A stretch of DNA of 64,000 nt from Bos javanicus (Eukaryota; Chordata; Mammalia; Artiodactyla; Bovidae): assembly GCF_032452875.1 (NCBI RefSeq), contig NC_083877.1, positions 45,123,724-45,187,723 of the forward strand, read 5' to 3'. Below, one piece after another: positions 56,001 to 60,494 of this stretch. Every line of letters starts with the position of its first letter. The first letter of the stretch is position 1. The translations under genes were made by a program, and so were the position numbers. The notes beneath the pieces were generated by a model. That model searched no databases. It was not told the DNA's origin and saw nothing but the letters and a program-made list of their open reading frames with translations.

Positions 56001-56057
56001 GGACTTTCCTAAACATAGAAATACTTTCTAACTTAACTGGGAAAATAACTTGAAAAA

Positions 56058-56100
<43 letters not shown>

Positions 56101-59100
56101 ACTAAATTACTTTGCTATATACCTGAAACTAACATAGCATTGTTAATCAACCAGACTCCAACATAAAATTAAGTGTACGAAATAAGTATTTATTATTTTT
56201 TAAATTTCTCTACTCTGATAGCAGAATTTTTAACATTTTGACAAACACTTTTGAAGGTCATAGAATAACAAAAATATTGTCCTTTTTTTTTTTTTTAAAT
56301 TAAGATCACTTTGCAGGGTCTAAGCCTGCATGGTCATTTTTATGGTTCCATACTACCGCACAAAGCAAGAACTACCTATATATTGATTGAGGAATGGTTA
56401 CAAAGCTACATATACTTGTAAAACTGATCAAATTTTACATTTGAACAAGTGACTCTATTAAACAAAAATTACATCTCAATAAACTGTTAAAAACGACTGC
56501 TATTTTTTAAAAAACGTAAGAATACTTTCCGTAACTACACATCTGCAGTCATTGTATTTTCCTAGGAACAATACAAAGTACTTAATTTTTATACTGTAAA
56601 ACCTAAAATCTTTTTTTGCTAAAAATATGAATATATACTACAAGCTAACCAGTTACTGATTTAACATTCTTAAACATTATAAATTAAGATTAGCAAAAAA
56701 AAAAAAAAGAGATTAGCATCATATCAGAATGAGCAGATCTACTTTAAGAAAATAGGATGAAGGGTTTCTAAAAGTGAAATCTAAAAGGGGTAGGAGTACA
56801 AGTCAGTACTTTTCTATAAACCAATCAGACAATATACTGAAAGTGCCTTAAAAACAATCCAGTAATTCCATTTACAGAACTCTCTAAGAAATAAGAGACA
56901 CAGGAATTTATGCAAAAATGTTAACTATATCATTATTTGAGTTAGAGAAAAACTGGAGGCTATTTAAGCCTTCATTAATGGAAGGGGCAAATGAATTCAA
57001 GTTTTTGGACTTTACAAAATCTAATATGCGGTCACTAAAAGTGAAATGTTTGAATAATTATTATTTTTTTAATTATTAACTTGTTTACATTATTATTTTT
57101 TTTTTTACCATGCCACCAGGCTTGGGGGATCTTAGTTTCCTAACCAGGGATTAAACTGTGCCCTCAGCAGTGAAATCTTGGGAGTCCAAACTACTGGATC
57201 CCCAGGGAATTCCCTGAATAATTACTATTACCTGAGAAAAAAATGCTCTCATATAAAGTGAAATAGTAGGACAACCCATACGGTATATGATCTCAATTGC
57301 TATAAAAGGAAATGTATATATCCATACACTTGTGTGCAGAAAAAAGGCTTCTTTTTTGTAGAAACCCTTCTAAGGTTACACATTAAAATGATTACCACTA
57401 AGAGAGATGATTAAAAATAGTTGGGTTTGTTTTTATTTTCTTTATTCCTTTACAATGAATATATTTTAGAAATGTATTACAATATGCATAGGAAAAAACA
57501 CTAAGAGAGAAATAGAGTTATCTCTGGGTTATGGTATTATGGTAATCTTGGTTACCTCCTTTACCCTTTGCTGATTTTTTTTAGTTTTCTACAGTGACTA
57601 TATTACGTCATTAGAGAAGTGAAAAAATTCAGGTATCAAACCATGACAGCATTGCATGATCTGAAGAAACTGTAATATAGACATACTGGTATGAGATACA
57701 AGAAAATTATTACAATAATGCTATATTCTTTGAATTTAAAATAAAAATCATGTAATTGTCCCATCCTTGGTAATAAATGTACTAGGTTCTTTACCTAATG
57801 TGGTGGTTGATTTGCAGAGTCAGAATCTATAAGAGAACAAACCTGTGCCTTTGGGCATCCTTAAGAGCATCTTCTAATCAAATACAAATTTTTACAAAAT
57901 AGACAACTGTTTTTAATGAATTTTAAGGTTTAATCAACTTGATCCCCAAACTTACTAGGCCCCATTAAAAGATTAATTGGTATCAAGAATTCAGATAGCT
58001 GCAAAGAACCTCAAAGTATCATTTAACTCTGGAATATGCAAGGCATTAGGGAATTATTTAAAGAGTTTTAGAAACAATTGAATAAATGTCATTTTAAATA
58101 TTTAACAAAGAATAATAAAGACCAACATACATCCAAATGTATTAAACGTCAAATCTTAACAAAACAGATCCAACCAAAACTAATGCAGACTGTGGAACAA
58201 GGTTTATTTTGCTAATTCTGTGTATAGACCTTAATGTTCCATAAATGAATCACTGATTAGGAAGGTAACAGCTTTATGCTATCTTTTTAAAAAATTCAGG
58301 CCACTTGTGTCAAACTGTTCAAGTTAGCACACTATTATAGTATAGCTGGGTAATTCTAAATTAAATATCAGGCAAGACAAGGCACAGCAAATCTATACAG
58401 CAAATGCTTTCATCATGGCATCATAGCTTGTGCTATAGCTAGTGAAAACCTAGAAGTGGTTCCAATAGCGCTAAATTACAGGTAGCTAGTGCTTGTTTTA
58501 TGTTTTGGTCAATTCTTGTCTAACTTATATTTATAAATATTTTAAAATACAAGCAAGTGTACAGCCATACTCAGTGCTGCAACTTTAAAACAGAAATTTC
58601 TGATCACTCCTCTTTCAACTGTGTGGAAAGTTTAACTGAGGAAAATCTCAGGCTGCAAAATGAGCTATTAAACCACAATCTATGAGAATTAGAAATTTCC
58701 TAATACTGTATAAGCAACACAATACAACTGGATTCTGAGACTGAGAAGCCTGCAACTATCCAAACTCCATTGTTGATTCATCAAAAATAGCCTCAATCTT
58801 TTTTTCTTTTAACTGATATTTTTTTTCTGTTTGATATATTACAAAGCTCCATTATTTCATTTGACAGCATTCTACTGCTTGAAAAAATGTCTGAAAACGA
58901 CTTAGCTTGATCTTGCCTTCAAAGAAGGGTAAAGCCAAGCCATACAATCTGGCTGGATTGGTTTTCTTTTTTTTAATCTTAAAAAATAGCTTTAAATATT
59001 TAAAATTTTAAAAAACTGACATATAGTTGATTTAAAATTTTGTATTAGTTTCAGGTGTACAGCAAAGTGATTTAGATATGTACATTTTTTTCAGATTCTT

Positions 59101-60494
59101 TTCTAAGTTATTACAAGATATTTAATGTAGTTCTCTGTGCTATATAGTAAATCGTTGTTCAACTATTTCATATATAGTGATATGTATTTGTTAATTCTAC
59201 ACTCCTAATTTATCCCCTCCCCCTTTCCCTCTGGTAACCATAAGTTTAGTCTTCTATATAGGTCTGGGGGTCTGTTTCTGTTTTGTAAATAAAAGTCATT
59301 GATGTTCCTTTTTAAGAATTCCACATATAAGTGATACAATATTCACTTAACTGGGATTTTTTGATAATCTATTACCATGTTCAAAATTATCCTTTAAAAT
59401 AGGCTCTCTTAACTCTCTCATTGCCAACAAGCCTATTTTCTCCCAAACTCAGAAATTGACCTAACTTTCTACAAAAGGCCTACAGCTGCAATTTAAGTTT
59501 CAGCATCAATGAGCAAGGAGCCAAATCAAGAAACACTTCTAGGTTCTTAAGTCCACTTTTTGTAGAAATTTTTCCCTACTCTTGAACTCTACACTGACAC
59601 CTACCTATCTTTTAGTTCTCAATTCATCCCTTGCAATTAATCTTAGGAGTTTCTCAAACCTTAATCAGACTCCTTTTTCCAATGCTCCCCAATACCCTGC
59701 ACTTCCTTCACCTCATAACTCATCAACCATCTTTGCTGTCCCAGCACTTGGTATGCAGTAACGAAAAAAAAGAAATCAATTGCAAGCAGATATTAAATCA
59801 AATCACTACTTCCACTTCACAAGAATCATAAATTGTTAAAGATAATCAGTGCTAATTATTCATTTTACAGACGAGGAAACTAAGGTACAAAATTGGAAGC
59901 TAAGTTGCCTAAGGTTCCAAAACTGGTGAATGACCACAGAAAATAGAACCAGGGATTCCCAAGTCAGGAGGTATCTTTGCACAGCACCACGCCACCCTTA
60001 TTTAAATTTCAGGCCCTATTTGACACACGCAGGACTGGGTAAACTATTGATAAAATGTTCAGAGCAAGGAATTTCTGAAAAGACAACTTGGCTTGCCCCT
60101 TTTCTCCCAAATGTATAAGGAAGGATAATTAGACTTATAGGTCTAATTATTAGGGATTTGGCGTTTTCCTGGGAAAAGAAGGCCCCACCAGCCGATTGTG
60201 GAGCATGACACCCTATTCCAGAAGCTAAACTATAAAGCCGGAGGTCAAAATTCGGCGCTCGGAGATAGACAGCAGCCCTTTTATTAAATTTCTTCATTCT
60301 CATTAACTCTTTAGTCCTTTTTCCGATTCCCCGTTTGCTTAGTCAGTACACATCCCAGAGCTCCTTCCCGCCTCGGACCCGAACCTGTCTTACTGTATGA
60401 TCTCCTCACTGACATCCAGGCCGAAACTTTTCCGCAACTGCTCGGTGCACCAGCCCACCAGCTGCTCGCGGGACGCCGCCCCAGCTACCGCCAT
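7988..60494 (-). CDS. TRIP4: TRIP4, activating signal cointegrator 1 (ASC-1), complete 13-exon coding region
   Basis: Coding segments, 5' to 3' on the minus strand: 60394-60494, 55426-55595, 54155-54279, 52648-52860, 50142-50220, 48387-48516, 46446-46661, 42974-43100, 38075-38262, 34330-34454, 33203-33294, 14257-14362 and 7988-8055. They total 1740 nt, giving 579 residues plus TGA. All introns are GT-AG and no frame break is seen. Residues 168-207 form the Cys/His-rich C2HC5 zinc finger; about 430-550 form the ASCH domain, with the G447-x-K449-x-x-E452-x-R454 motif. Known of the family: ASC-1 works with ASCC1, ASCC2 and ASCC3 as a nuclear-receptor coactivator and in the ribosome-quality-control trigger complex that splits collided ribosomes. 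Human mutations cause congenital muscle disease. Human lysines 324, 325, 334 and 367, reported UFM1 acceptors, correspond here to K321, K322, K331 and K364. The gene looks intact and functional. Human ASC-1 is 581 residues as I recall. Confidence 0.97.
9026..9190 (+). mobile_element. MIR SINE
   Basis: The ancient tRNA-derived repeat is recognised by the order 'gggacccaggttcc', 'caagtcatctgatctgtctgg' type core, and 'cttcagtatcctcatttgt'. It lies in TRIP4 intron 12, antisense to the gene. Confidence 0.75.
9775..9965 (+). mobile_element. MIR SINE
   Basis: The MIR core ('gaccttgaggaagtcacc', then a 'tcctcaactttttcaatac' segment) is followed by the 3' region. Confidence 0.75.
10018..10170 (+). 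mobile_element. MIR SINE, diverged
   Basis: It shows 'agaaagacctgagc', 'aaacctgttcactcaac', 'tataaaatgaaagg' and 'gttgctgagaggatta', the ordered MIR landmarks. Confidence 0.65.
10831..11457. other. TRIP4 intron 12 sequence, nothing recognised
   Basis: AT-rich unique sequence with no clear repeat family or exon. Confidence 0.4.
11458..11486. repeat. (CA)n microsatellite
   Basis: About 14 uninterrupted CA units in TRIP4 intron 12; likely polymorphic. Confidence 0.95.
11487..12920. other. TRIP4 intron 12 sequence, nothing recognised
   Basis: No exon, RNA gene or young mobile element seen. Short open frames have no family features. Confidence 0.4.
12929..13369 (+). mobile_element. BovB LINE, 5'-truncated 3' end
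   Basis: It contains the terminal RT-ORF region and the 3' tail (GGACACGACTGAGCGACTGA then ACTGA repeats). A likely 8-bp target duplication, AGGCACAA / AGGCACAG, is at 12921-12928 and 13370-13377. The encoded tail (LKLQYFGHLMRR, WLNGITDSMD) matches BovB but is only the last about 110 codons. Confidence 0.93.
13380..14040. other. TRIP4 intron 12 sequence next to exon 12
   Basis: No gene or clear repeat seen. Confidence 0.4.
14041..14125 (-). mobile_element. L1 3'-end fragment
   Basis: A short antisense match to the ruminant L1 3' region ('ttaacagtgttgtgttagtttcagg'). Confidence 0.5.
14257..14362 (-). CDS. TRIP4: TRIP4 exon 12, residues 523-558, end of ASCH domain
   Basis: This exon encodes YPDISQEESDSPFVFIC and NPQEMIVKFPIKGNPKI. 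It contains one extra Glu (E529-E530) compared with the human protein as I remember it. The donor GTAAGT at 14256 splits the Trp558 codon. Reading through the donor would add an unconserved hydrophobic tail, which I do not consider coding. Confidence 0.96.
14660..15350. other. TRIP4 intron 11, left part, nothing recognised
   Basis: Unique sequence between exon 12 and the first intron 11 SINE. Confidence 0.4.
15358..15650 (+). mobile_element. Long CHR-type tRNA-Glu SINE
   Basis: It starts GGGACTTCCCTGGTGGTCCA, has the B-box-like GGTTCAATTCC, then the long body (repeated 'caactagag' motifs) and an A-rich end. Confidence 0.9.
16210..16870 (+). mobile_element. Old L1 3' end, interrupted by a SINE
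   Basis: Recognised by 'caatggaatactattcagcc', 'atgctacaccatgaatgaac' and the 'gggtacggagtt' to 'ccacaataaaaataaat' 3' UTR. A CHR SINE splits it at 16524-16636. Confidence 0.85.
16524..16636 (+). mobile_element. CHR-type SINE nested in L1
   Basis: A tRNA-like head (AGTTCCCTGCAAGTCCAGC), GTTCAATCCCTG box and poly-A end lie inside the L1 3' end, so this insertion is younger than the L1. Confidence 0.88.
16985..17843 (+). mobile_element. L2 LINE 3' end, split by a Bov-A fragment
   Basis: Ordered L2 landmarks: 'ctgccctggtccaggctgcc', 'gatcaagtcactcc', 'tctcctactactctcccc', 'ctcttcctgggatgc', and the end 'cctggcacatggtaggcaatcaataaatatttgttgg'-type tail. Confidence 0.8.
17577..17692 (+). mobile_element. 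Bov-A fragment
   Basis: Matches the second half of Bov-tA (GGCAACCTACTCCAGTATTC through GGACATGATTTAGTGACTAA) and ends in CCACCACCA. It is inserted in the L2 copy. Confidence 0.88.
17860..19800. other. TRIP4 intron 11, nothing recognised
   Basis: Long stretch of apparently unique intron sequence with several poly-A runs. No exon or RNA gene is seen. Confidence 0.4.
19811..19918 (-). mobile_element. Bov-A monomer
   Basis: Antisense Bov-A unit from GGTCACTAAGTTGTGTCC to CTGGAGTGGGTTGC, without the tRNA head. Confidence 0.88.
20155..20368 (+). mobile_element. Bov-tA SINE
   Basis: Diverged tRNA head, then GGAAATGGCAACCCACTCTA and a GTCAGACATGACTGAGCG end. A short internal duplication ('catggatgaaggcatgaaatccca') breaks the usual spacing. 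Confidence 0.9.
20831..21017 (+). mobile_element. CHR-type SINE with 12-bp target duplication
   Basis: AGGGACTTCCTTGGTGG head, GGTTCGATTCC box and A-rich tail. Flanked by AAAGTCATTTTC at 20819-20830 and 21018-21029. Confidence 0.92.
21055..21258 (+). mobile_element. Bov-tA SINE
   Basis: Complete element from CACTTCCCTGGTGGCTC to ACGACTGAGCAACTTCAC. Confidence 0.93.
21300..21620 (+). mobile_element. L2 LINE fragment
   Basis: Diverged L2 3' region ('gccaatcaaatcaccaag', 'ctgctggcctccatcatgcc'-type motifs). Confidence 0.55.
22426..22645 (-). mobile_element. Bov-tA SINE
   Basis: Antisense element with GGTGGTGGTGG at the tail side and the tRNA head at the right (GAGCCGCCAGGGAAGTC). Confidence 0.92.
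22660..23280 (+). mobile_element. L2 LINE 3' region, split by a CHR SINE
   Basis: Diverged L2 landmarks either side of the SINE ('cacattgctgcc', 'agagagaaaagtctaac', 'catctgaccacagc'). Confidence 0.55.
22767..22962 (-). mobile_element. CHR-type SINE with 14-bp target duplication
   Basis: Antisense copy with a poly-T start. Flanked by CTAGAACAGATTTT at 22753-22766 and 22963-22976. Confidence 0.92.
23285..23475 (+). mobile_element. MIR SINE
   Basis: Ordered MIR motifs: 'ctaccatttactgatcgg', 'tctcatctctaaaagagggg' and 'gttgttatgaggattaaa'-type core. Confidence 0.7.
23930..23977. repeat. TA/CA-rich simple repeat inside L1
   Basis: Alternating (TA)n and (CA)n expansion at a site where L1 normally has a short AT-rich stretch. 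Confidence 0.8.
24127..24261 (+). mobile_element. Bov-A fragment, younger member of an inverted pair
   Basis: Bov-A half with exact 14-bp duplications AAAGTGAGTCACTC at 24113-24126 and 24262-24275. It therefore inserted into the tail of the adjacent antisense Bov-tA. Confidence 0.92.
24276..24449 (-). mobile_element. Bov-tA SINE, older member of an inverted pair
   Basis: Antisense copy ending in the tRNA head (GAGCTACCAGGGAT). The whole insertion is bracketed by imperfect copies of L1 sequence (24101-24115 and 24451-24465; GCGGAACCTAAA / TGTGGAACTTAAA), consistent with its target duplication. The second element later landed in its tail. Confidence 0.88.
24806..24999 (-). mobile_element. Bov-tA SINE
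   Basis: Antisense copy from the tail CCGCTCAGTCATGTCTGAC to a diverged tRNA head ending near TGGATTCTTTACCA. Confidence 0.9.
25020..25300 (+). mobile_element. Possible diverged L1 fragment
   Basis: Weak similarity to old L1 ('gggtattggtataggaaag', 'cagggtttatcctgaagaaat'). Confidence 0.4.
25310..27019. other. TRIP4 intron 11, nothing recognised
   Basis: Unique-looking intron sequence with no exon or RNA gene. Confidence 0.4.
27035..27187. repeat. AT-only low-complexity tract, former L1 poly-A tail
   Basis: About 150 bases almost wholly A and T with repeated ATTTAAATTAAAT motifs and local palindromes. It abuts the antisense L1 3' end, so it probably grew from the poly-A tail. Confidence 0.85.
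29080..29310 (-). mobile_element. Bov-tA SINE nested in the inverted L1
   Basis: Antisense element with exact 11-bp duplications AAAAGAATGAA at 29069-29079 and 29311-29321. It has a small internal duplication of the tRNA-head GTTGAACCCAGG region. Confidence 0.95.
29457..30450. other. TRIP4 intron 11, nothing recognised
   Basis: Unique sequence with a G-rich run at 29912-29940. Confidence 0.4.
30463..31047 (-). mobile_element. BovB LINE, 5'-truncated
   Basis: The antisense 3' end of BovB encodes a 3'-terminal ORF fragment (SKITADGDCSREIKRRLLLG to TRLSD). Target duplication CTCAGAAACAG at 30452-30462 and 31048-31058. The 3' tail is GATCA-repeat-like rather than ACTGA. Confidence 0.95.
31080..32050. 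other. TRIP4 intron 11, nothing recognised
   Basis: Unique intron sequence. A purine-rich patch lies at 31718-31770. Confidence 0.4.
32060..32192 (-). mobile_element. CHR-type SINE
   Basis: Antisense copy with TTCCCTGACCAGGGATCAAA and the head CCACCAGGAAAGTC. Confidence 0.9.
32510..32690 (-). mobile_element. Bov-tA SINE
   Basis: Antisense copy with two small deletions, from TGCTCAGTCGTGTCTGAC to GAGCCACCTGGAAATC. Confidence 0.9.
33203..33294 (-). CDS. TRIP4: TRIP4 exon 11, residues 492-522, ASCH domain
   Basis: This exon encodes VEFPSDYPSGCLLGCVDLID, a core strand-turn-strand of the ASCH fold, then CLSQKQFKDQ. The acceptor TAG ends at 33295. The donor GTGAGT at 33202 opens an 18.8-kb intron, the longest in the gene. 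Confidence 0.97.
33300..34320. other. TRIP4 intron 10, nothing recognised
   Basis: Short intron, apparently free of young repeats. A small CA run lies at 34188-34199. Confidence 0.4.
34330..34454 (-). CDS. TRIP4: TRIP4 exon 10, residues 450-492, ASCH domain
   Basis: This exon continues the ASCH domain with VEGRNWYTPHRGRLWIAATA, then a helix PSPQEVSELQ. The conserved Glu452 and Arg454 of the ASCH motif are present. The acceptor AAG ends at 34455 and the donor GTAACA starts at 34329. Confidence 0.96.
34637..34765 (-). mobile_element. Bov-A fragment
   Basis: Antisense partial copy lacking the tRNA head. Confidence 0.85.
34770..36190. other. TRIP4 intron 9, nothing firmly recognised
   Basis: Unique sequence. 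A possible MIR start is at about 36090-36165. Confidence 0.35.
36191..36464 (-). mobile_element. Long CHR-type SINE
   Basis: Antisense copy with poly-T start, long-form body and head ACCACCAGGGAAGTCC. Confidence 0.9.
36690..37258 (+). mobile_element. Old L1 3' end
   Basis: 'ttatttataatggccaag', 'atgctaagtcagacagag', 'catcacaagaaacaaa' and a final 'tatctcaataaaactggg'. Confidence 0.85.
37260..39094. other. TRIP4 intron 9 / exon 9 / intron 8 sequence
   Basis: Apart from exon 9 (38075-38262), no gene is seen. A weak L1-like patch lies at 37300-37450. Confidence 0.35.
38075..38262 (-). CDS. TRIP4: TRIP4 exon 9, residues 388-450, start of ASCH domain
   Basis: The exon begins WIDQMGAASQKKAF and ends with GGWCLSMHQPWASLLVRGIK, the first strands of the ASCH fold and its Q-P-W-A-S-L signature. 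ASCH domains are PUA-like and expected to bind RNA. The donor GTAAGG starts at 38074 within the Arg450 codon. Confidence 0.97.
39095..39180 (+). mobile_element. Possible MIR fragment
   Basis: 'aatcatttaacccctaag' and 'cagttttctcaactgtaaa' resemble the MIR core. Confidence 0.5.
39853..40062 (-). mobile_element. Bov-tA SINE with 12-bp target duplication
   Basis: Antisense copy with TCTTCCCTGTCT at 39841-39852 and 40063-40074. Confidence 0.95.
40125..41020 (+). mobile_element. MLT1-like (ERVL-MaLR) solo LTR remnant, split by BovB
   Basis: An old endogenous LTR: it starts TGTTAC, and continues right of the BovB with 'caaatttatgtcctccc', 'gaccttatttgcc', 'gaactgtgagagaatg', 'tcttaagccaactagttg' and 'gggaaactaataca'. 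It is non-coding and heavily decayed. Confidence 0.7.
40138..40579 (+). mobile_element. BovB LINE 3' end nested in the LTR
   Basis: Starts GGTTTTTCCAGTGGTCATG and ends in ACTGA/CTGA repeats. It encodes the last part of the RT ORF (LKLQYFGHLMQRVDSLEKSL). Confidence 0.93.
41360..41574 (+). mobile_element. Bov-tA SINE
   Basis: Complete copy from GGGCTTCCCATGTGGC to ACAACTGAGCACGCATG. A small 'gcagcagtagcaag' insertion is in the tRNA head. Confidence 0.93.
41826..42056 (+). mobile_element. Tigger/MER2-type DNA transposon remnant
   Basis: One end has 'gaactatgtgggtccactta' and the other 'ttgactgtgcagagggcc', consistent with remembered mirrored ends. The interior is largely deleted. Confidence 0.6.
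42059..42080. repeat. (TG)n microsatellite
   Basis: About eleven TG units. Confidence 0.9.
42085..42400 (+). mobile_element. Possible L2 3' fragment
   Basis: 'catgagttctttgaggacag' and 'attagatgctcaatgta' resemble the L2 tail. Confidence 0.5.
42526..42746 (-). mobile_element. Bov-tA SINE
   Basis: Antisense copy with a TG-rich tail and the head GTGCCACCTGGGAAGCC. It lies about 230 bases left of exon 8. Confidence 0.92.
42974..43100 (-). CDS. TRIP4: TRIP4 exon 8, residues 345-387
   Basis: This exon encodes LDEAIHAIANGTLNQPVTKL followed by a conserved DRSSEEPLGLLVNPNLYQ segment. K364 corresponds to human K367, the fourth reported UFM1 site. The acceptor CAG is at 43103-43101. The donor GTTAGT at 42973 is a slightly weak match to consensus. 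The exon ends in phase 0. Confidence 0.96.
43487..43518. repeat. CATGGCTT octamer tandem repeat, 4 units
   Basis: Three exact copies and one near-exact copy of an 8-bp unit. Confidence 0.9.
43520..45100. other. TRIP4 intron 7, mostly unrecognised
   Basis: No exon seen. A simple GT/GA-rich repeat is at about 44913-44960. Confidence 0.4.
45108..45365 (-). mobile_element. Old L1 3' UTR fragment
   Basis: Antisense motifs 'cagagatttcccatttacc', 'gtaatacatttgtcac' and 'ctacactgacacatcatta'. Confidence 0.75.
45455..45660 (-). mobile_element. Old L1 ORF2-end fragment
   Basis: Antisense 'gcatttccctaataag', 'gagcatcttttcaaatg' and 'cctttgcccatttttcc'. Confidence 0.7.
45819..45945 (-). mobile_element. 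CHR-type SINE
   Basis: Antisense copy with TTAGTTCCCTGACCAGG and head CCACTAGGGAATTC. Imperfect flanking 'attcaact / atttaact' duplications. Confidence 0.88.
46446..46661 (-). CDS. TRIP4: TRIP4 exon 7, residues 273-345, UFM1-acceptor lysines
   Basis: This exon starts with IRRTQVIDDESDYFASDSNQ and has a predicted coiled, glutamate-rich helix (EREAIQKREEELREFR). It then contains SKKITIDFAGRK. K321, K322 and K331 correspond to human K324, K325 and K334, reported as UFMylated during estrogen-receptor signalling. The donor GTAAGT starts at 46445. Confidence 0.97.
46670..48386. other. TRIP4 intron 6, nothing firmly recognised
   Basis: Possible MIR remnant at about 47300-47380; otherwise unique. 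Confidence 0.35.
48387..48516 (-). CDS. TRIP4: TRIP4 exon 6, residues 230-273
   Basis: This exon encodes the conserved DISTKDLLPHQELR segment and a charged helix ending KDKLLEFDRT. The acceptor CAG ends at 48517 and the donor GTATGA starts at 48386. It is in frame with its neighbours and has no internal stop. Confidence 0.96.
48985..49170 (-). mobile_element. MIR SINE
   Basis: Antisense MIR order: 'tctcacaatagccttgtaag', 'ttttacggacaaagaaactg' and 'aagatttaaccttaggtct'. Confidence 0.75.
49407..49663 (+). mobile_element. Long CHR-type SINE
   Basis: Head GGGCTTCCCTGATGGCCCA, GGTTCGATCCCTGG box and long-form body with 'acaactagagaaagccc'. Confidence 0.92.
49700..49972 (-). mobile_element. Bov-A2 dimeric SINE
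   Basis: Two Bov-A monomers in tandem (49715-49833 and 49857-49972), with CTGCTGCTGCT at the tail side and the AAAGTGAAAAGGGCAAGTG linker. No tRNA head. Confidence 0.93.
50142..50220 (-). CDS. TRIP4: TRIP4 exon 5, residues 204-230
   Basis: This short exon begins VCTHEERDILQRD. It supplies the last zinc-finger ligands (C205, H207) and then a lysine-rich helix ending KKLMS. It is phase 0 at its start, and the donor GTAGGC at 50141 leaves phase 1. Confidence 0.96.
50611..50686 (-). mobile_element. CHR-type SINE, internally deleted
   Basis: Head ACCACCAGGGAAGCCCC and a poly-T(A) tail with most of the body missing. Flanked by ACAAGTG. Confidence 0.8.
50904..51725 (+). mobile_element. Ruminant L1 3' end with probable 3'-transduced flank
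   Basis: L1 ORF2 end and 3' UTR run to about 51476, then a poly-A run. Two non-L1 segments follow (51490-51563 and 51579-51702), each ending in a poly-A or A-rich tract. Exact 14-bp duplications (AAAAACAATTTCAT) at 50890-50903 and 51726-51739 bracket the whole block, so it inserted as one unit. ATTAAA at 51544-51549 precedes the second A tract by about 15 bases. Confidence 0.85.
51740..52640. other. TRIP4 intron 4, nothing recognised
   Basis: Unique sequence. A short L1-tail-like 'cttcaattaaaaaaaaa' is at about 52494-52512. Confidence 0.4.
52648..52860 (-). CDS. TRIP4: TRIP4 exon 4, residues 133-203, zinc-finger core
   Basis: This exon carries most of the C2HC5 zinc finger: C168, C170, H175, C181, C184, C189, C197 and C200, in the order HPCDC, CLVCG, IVCEQEG, PCLFCG. 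The family finger binds structural zinc and mediates partner contacts. The exon has phase 0 at both ends. The acceptor AG is at 52862-52861 and the donor GTAAAT starts at 52647. Confidence 0.97.
52958..53083 (+). mobile_element. CHR-type SINE
   Basis: Head AGGGACTTCCCTGGCGGCC, GGTTCAATTCCTGG box and a CAAAAA-repeat tail. Confidence 0.92.
53459..53668 (+). mobile_element. Bov-tA SINE
   Basis: Complete copy from ACTTCCCTGGTGGCTCAG to GACACGACTGAGCAACTTC. Confidence 0.94.
54155..54279 (-). CDS. TRIP4: TRIP4 exon 3, residues 91-132
   Basis: This exon encodes a basic linker (DGQRSGDQLKRSRRKGRN) followed by a stretch ending KTPFDLAK. The acceptor TTAG ends at 54280 and the donor GTGAGT starts at 54154. 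At this junction the protein is three residues shorter than human ASC-1, which I recall having Glu-Ile-Leu here. No AG lies nine bases upstream to allow the longer form. Confidence 0.95.
54310..54342. repeat. (TATG)n/(TA)n simple repeat
   Basis: AT/GT alternating tract about 30 bases upstream of the exon 3 acceptor on the transcript strand. Confidence 0.8.
54556..54632 (+). mobile_element. L1 3' tail fragment
   Basis: Ruminant L1 end: 'ttgtaaagcaatcatcttcc' then AATTAAAAA. Confidence 0.7.
54661..54772 (+). mobile_element. CHR-type SINE with 13-bp target duplication
   Basis: Diverged head AATTCCCTGGTTGCCCAG. Flanked by AGAAGTTAAATTA at 54648-54660 and 54773-54785. Confidence 0.92.
55069..55278 (+). 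mobile_element. Bov-tA SINE
   Basis: Complete copy from GGGCTTCCCAGGTGGC to GTTGGACATGACTTAGCAAC, 150 bases from exon 2. Confidence 0.93.
55426..55595 (-). CDS. TRIP4: TRIP4 exon 2, residues 34-91
   Basis: This exon encodes the helical N-terminal segment starting YVLSIESAEEIREYV and ending FKKD. The acceptor AG is at 55597-55596. The donor GTAGGT starts at 55425, leaving phase 1 (D91 codon G|AT). The coding sequence is almost identical to remembered mammalian ASC-1. The following intron is only 1146 bp and carries Bov-tA, CHR and L1-tail insertions. Confidence 0.97.
55810..56145. repeat. Tandem duplication with 151-bp period, L1-tail-like
   Basis: Copy 1 starts at 55810 and copy 2 at 55961, both with ATTTCTAGAATCAAATCAGT. 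Both end in an L1 3'-end-like 'tacacctgaaactaaca' phrase. Copy 2 contains the 56060-56100 microsatellite. Confidence 0.9.
56060..56100. repeat. (CA)n(TA)n compound microsatellite
   Basis: About 15 CA units followed by five TA units; probably polymorphic. Confidence 0.95.
56800..57610 (+). mobile_element. Diverged old L1 fragment split by a SINE
   Basis: Old L1 3' motifs such as 'caatccagtaattccattta', 'ttatgcaaaaatgttaac' and a later 'ctctgggttatggtattatgg'. Confidence 0.55.
57066..57214 (-). mobile_element. CHR-type SINE nested in old L1
   Basis: Antisense copy with an expanded T-rich tail side. Near-exact 15-bp duplications (TGAATAATTATTATT / TGAATAATTACTATT) at 57051-57065 and 57215-57229. 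Confidence 0.88.
57620..58970. other. TRIP4 intron 1, nothing recognised
   Basis: Unique intron sequence free of recognised young repeats; no exon or RNA gene seen. Confidence 0.4.
58975..59360 (-). mobile_element. L1 3' UTR fragment
   Basis: Antisense motifs 'ttgtattagtttcaggtgta', 'agttctctgtgctatatagt' and 'ctctggtaaccataag'. Confidence 0.85.
59840..59985 (-). mobile_element. MIR SINE
   Basis: Antisense MIR order: 'ttttacagacgaggaaacta', 'aagttgcctaagg' and 'agaaccagggattccc'. Confidence 0.75.
60394..60494 (-). CDS. TRIP4: TRIP4 exon 1 (coding part), residues 1-34
   Basis: The ATG at 60494-60492 begins MAVAGAASREQLVGWC and continues through the conserved FGLDVSEEIIQ segment. The donor GTAAGA starts at 60393 and splits the Gln34 codon (CA|G). 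The start was chosen because it matches the family N-terminus and lies in the CpG-rich promoter. The 5' UTR extends rightward; its start site cannot be seen. Confidence 0.96.
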
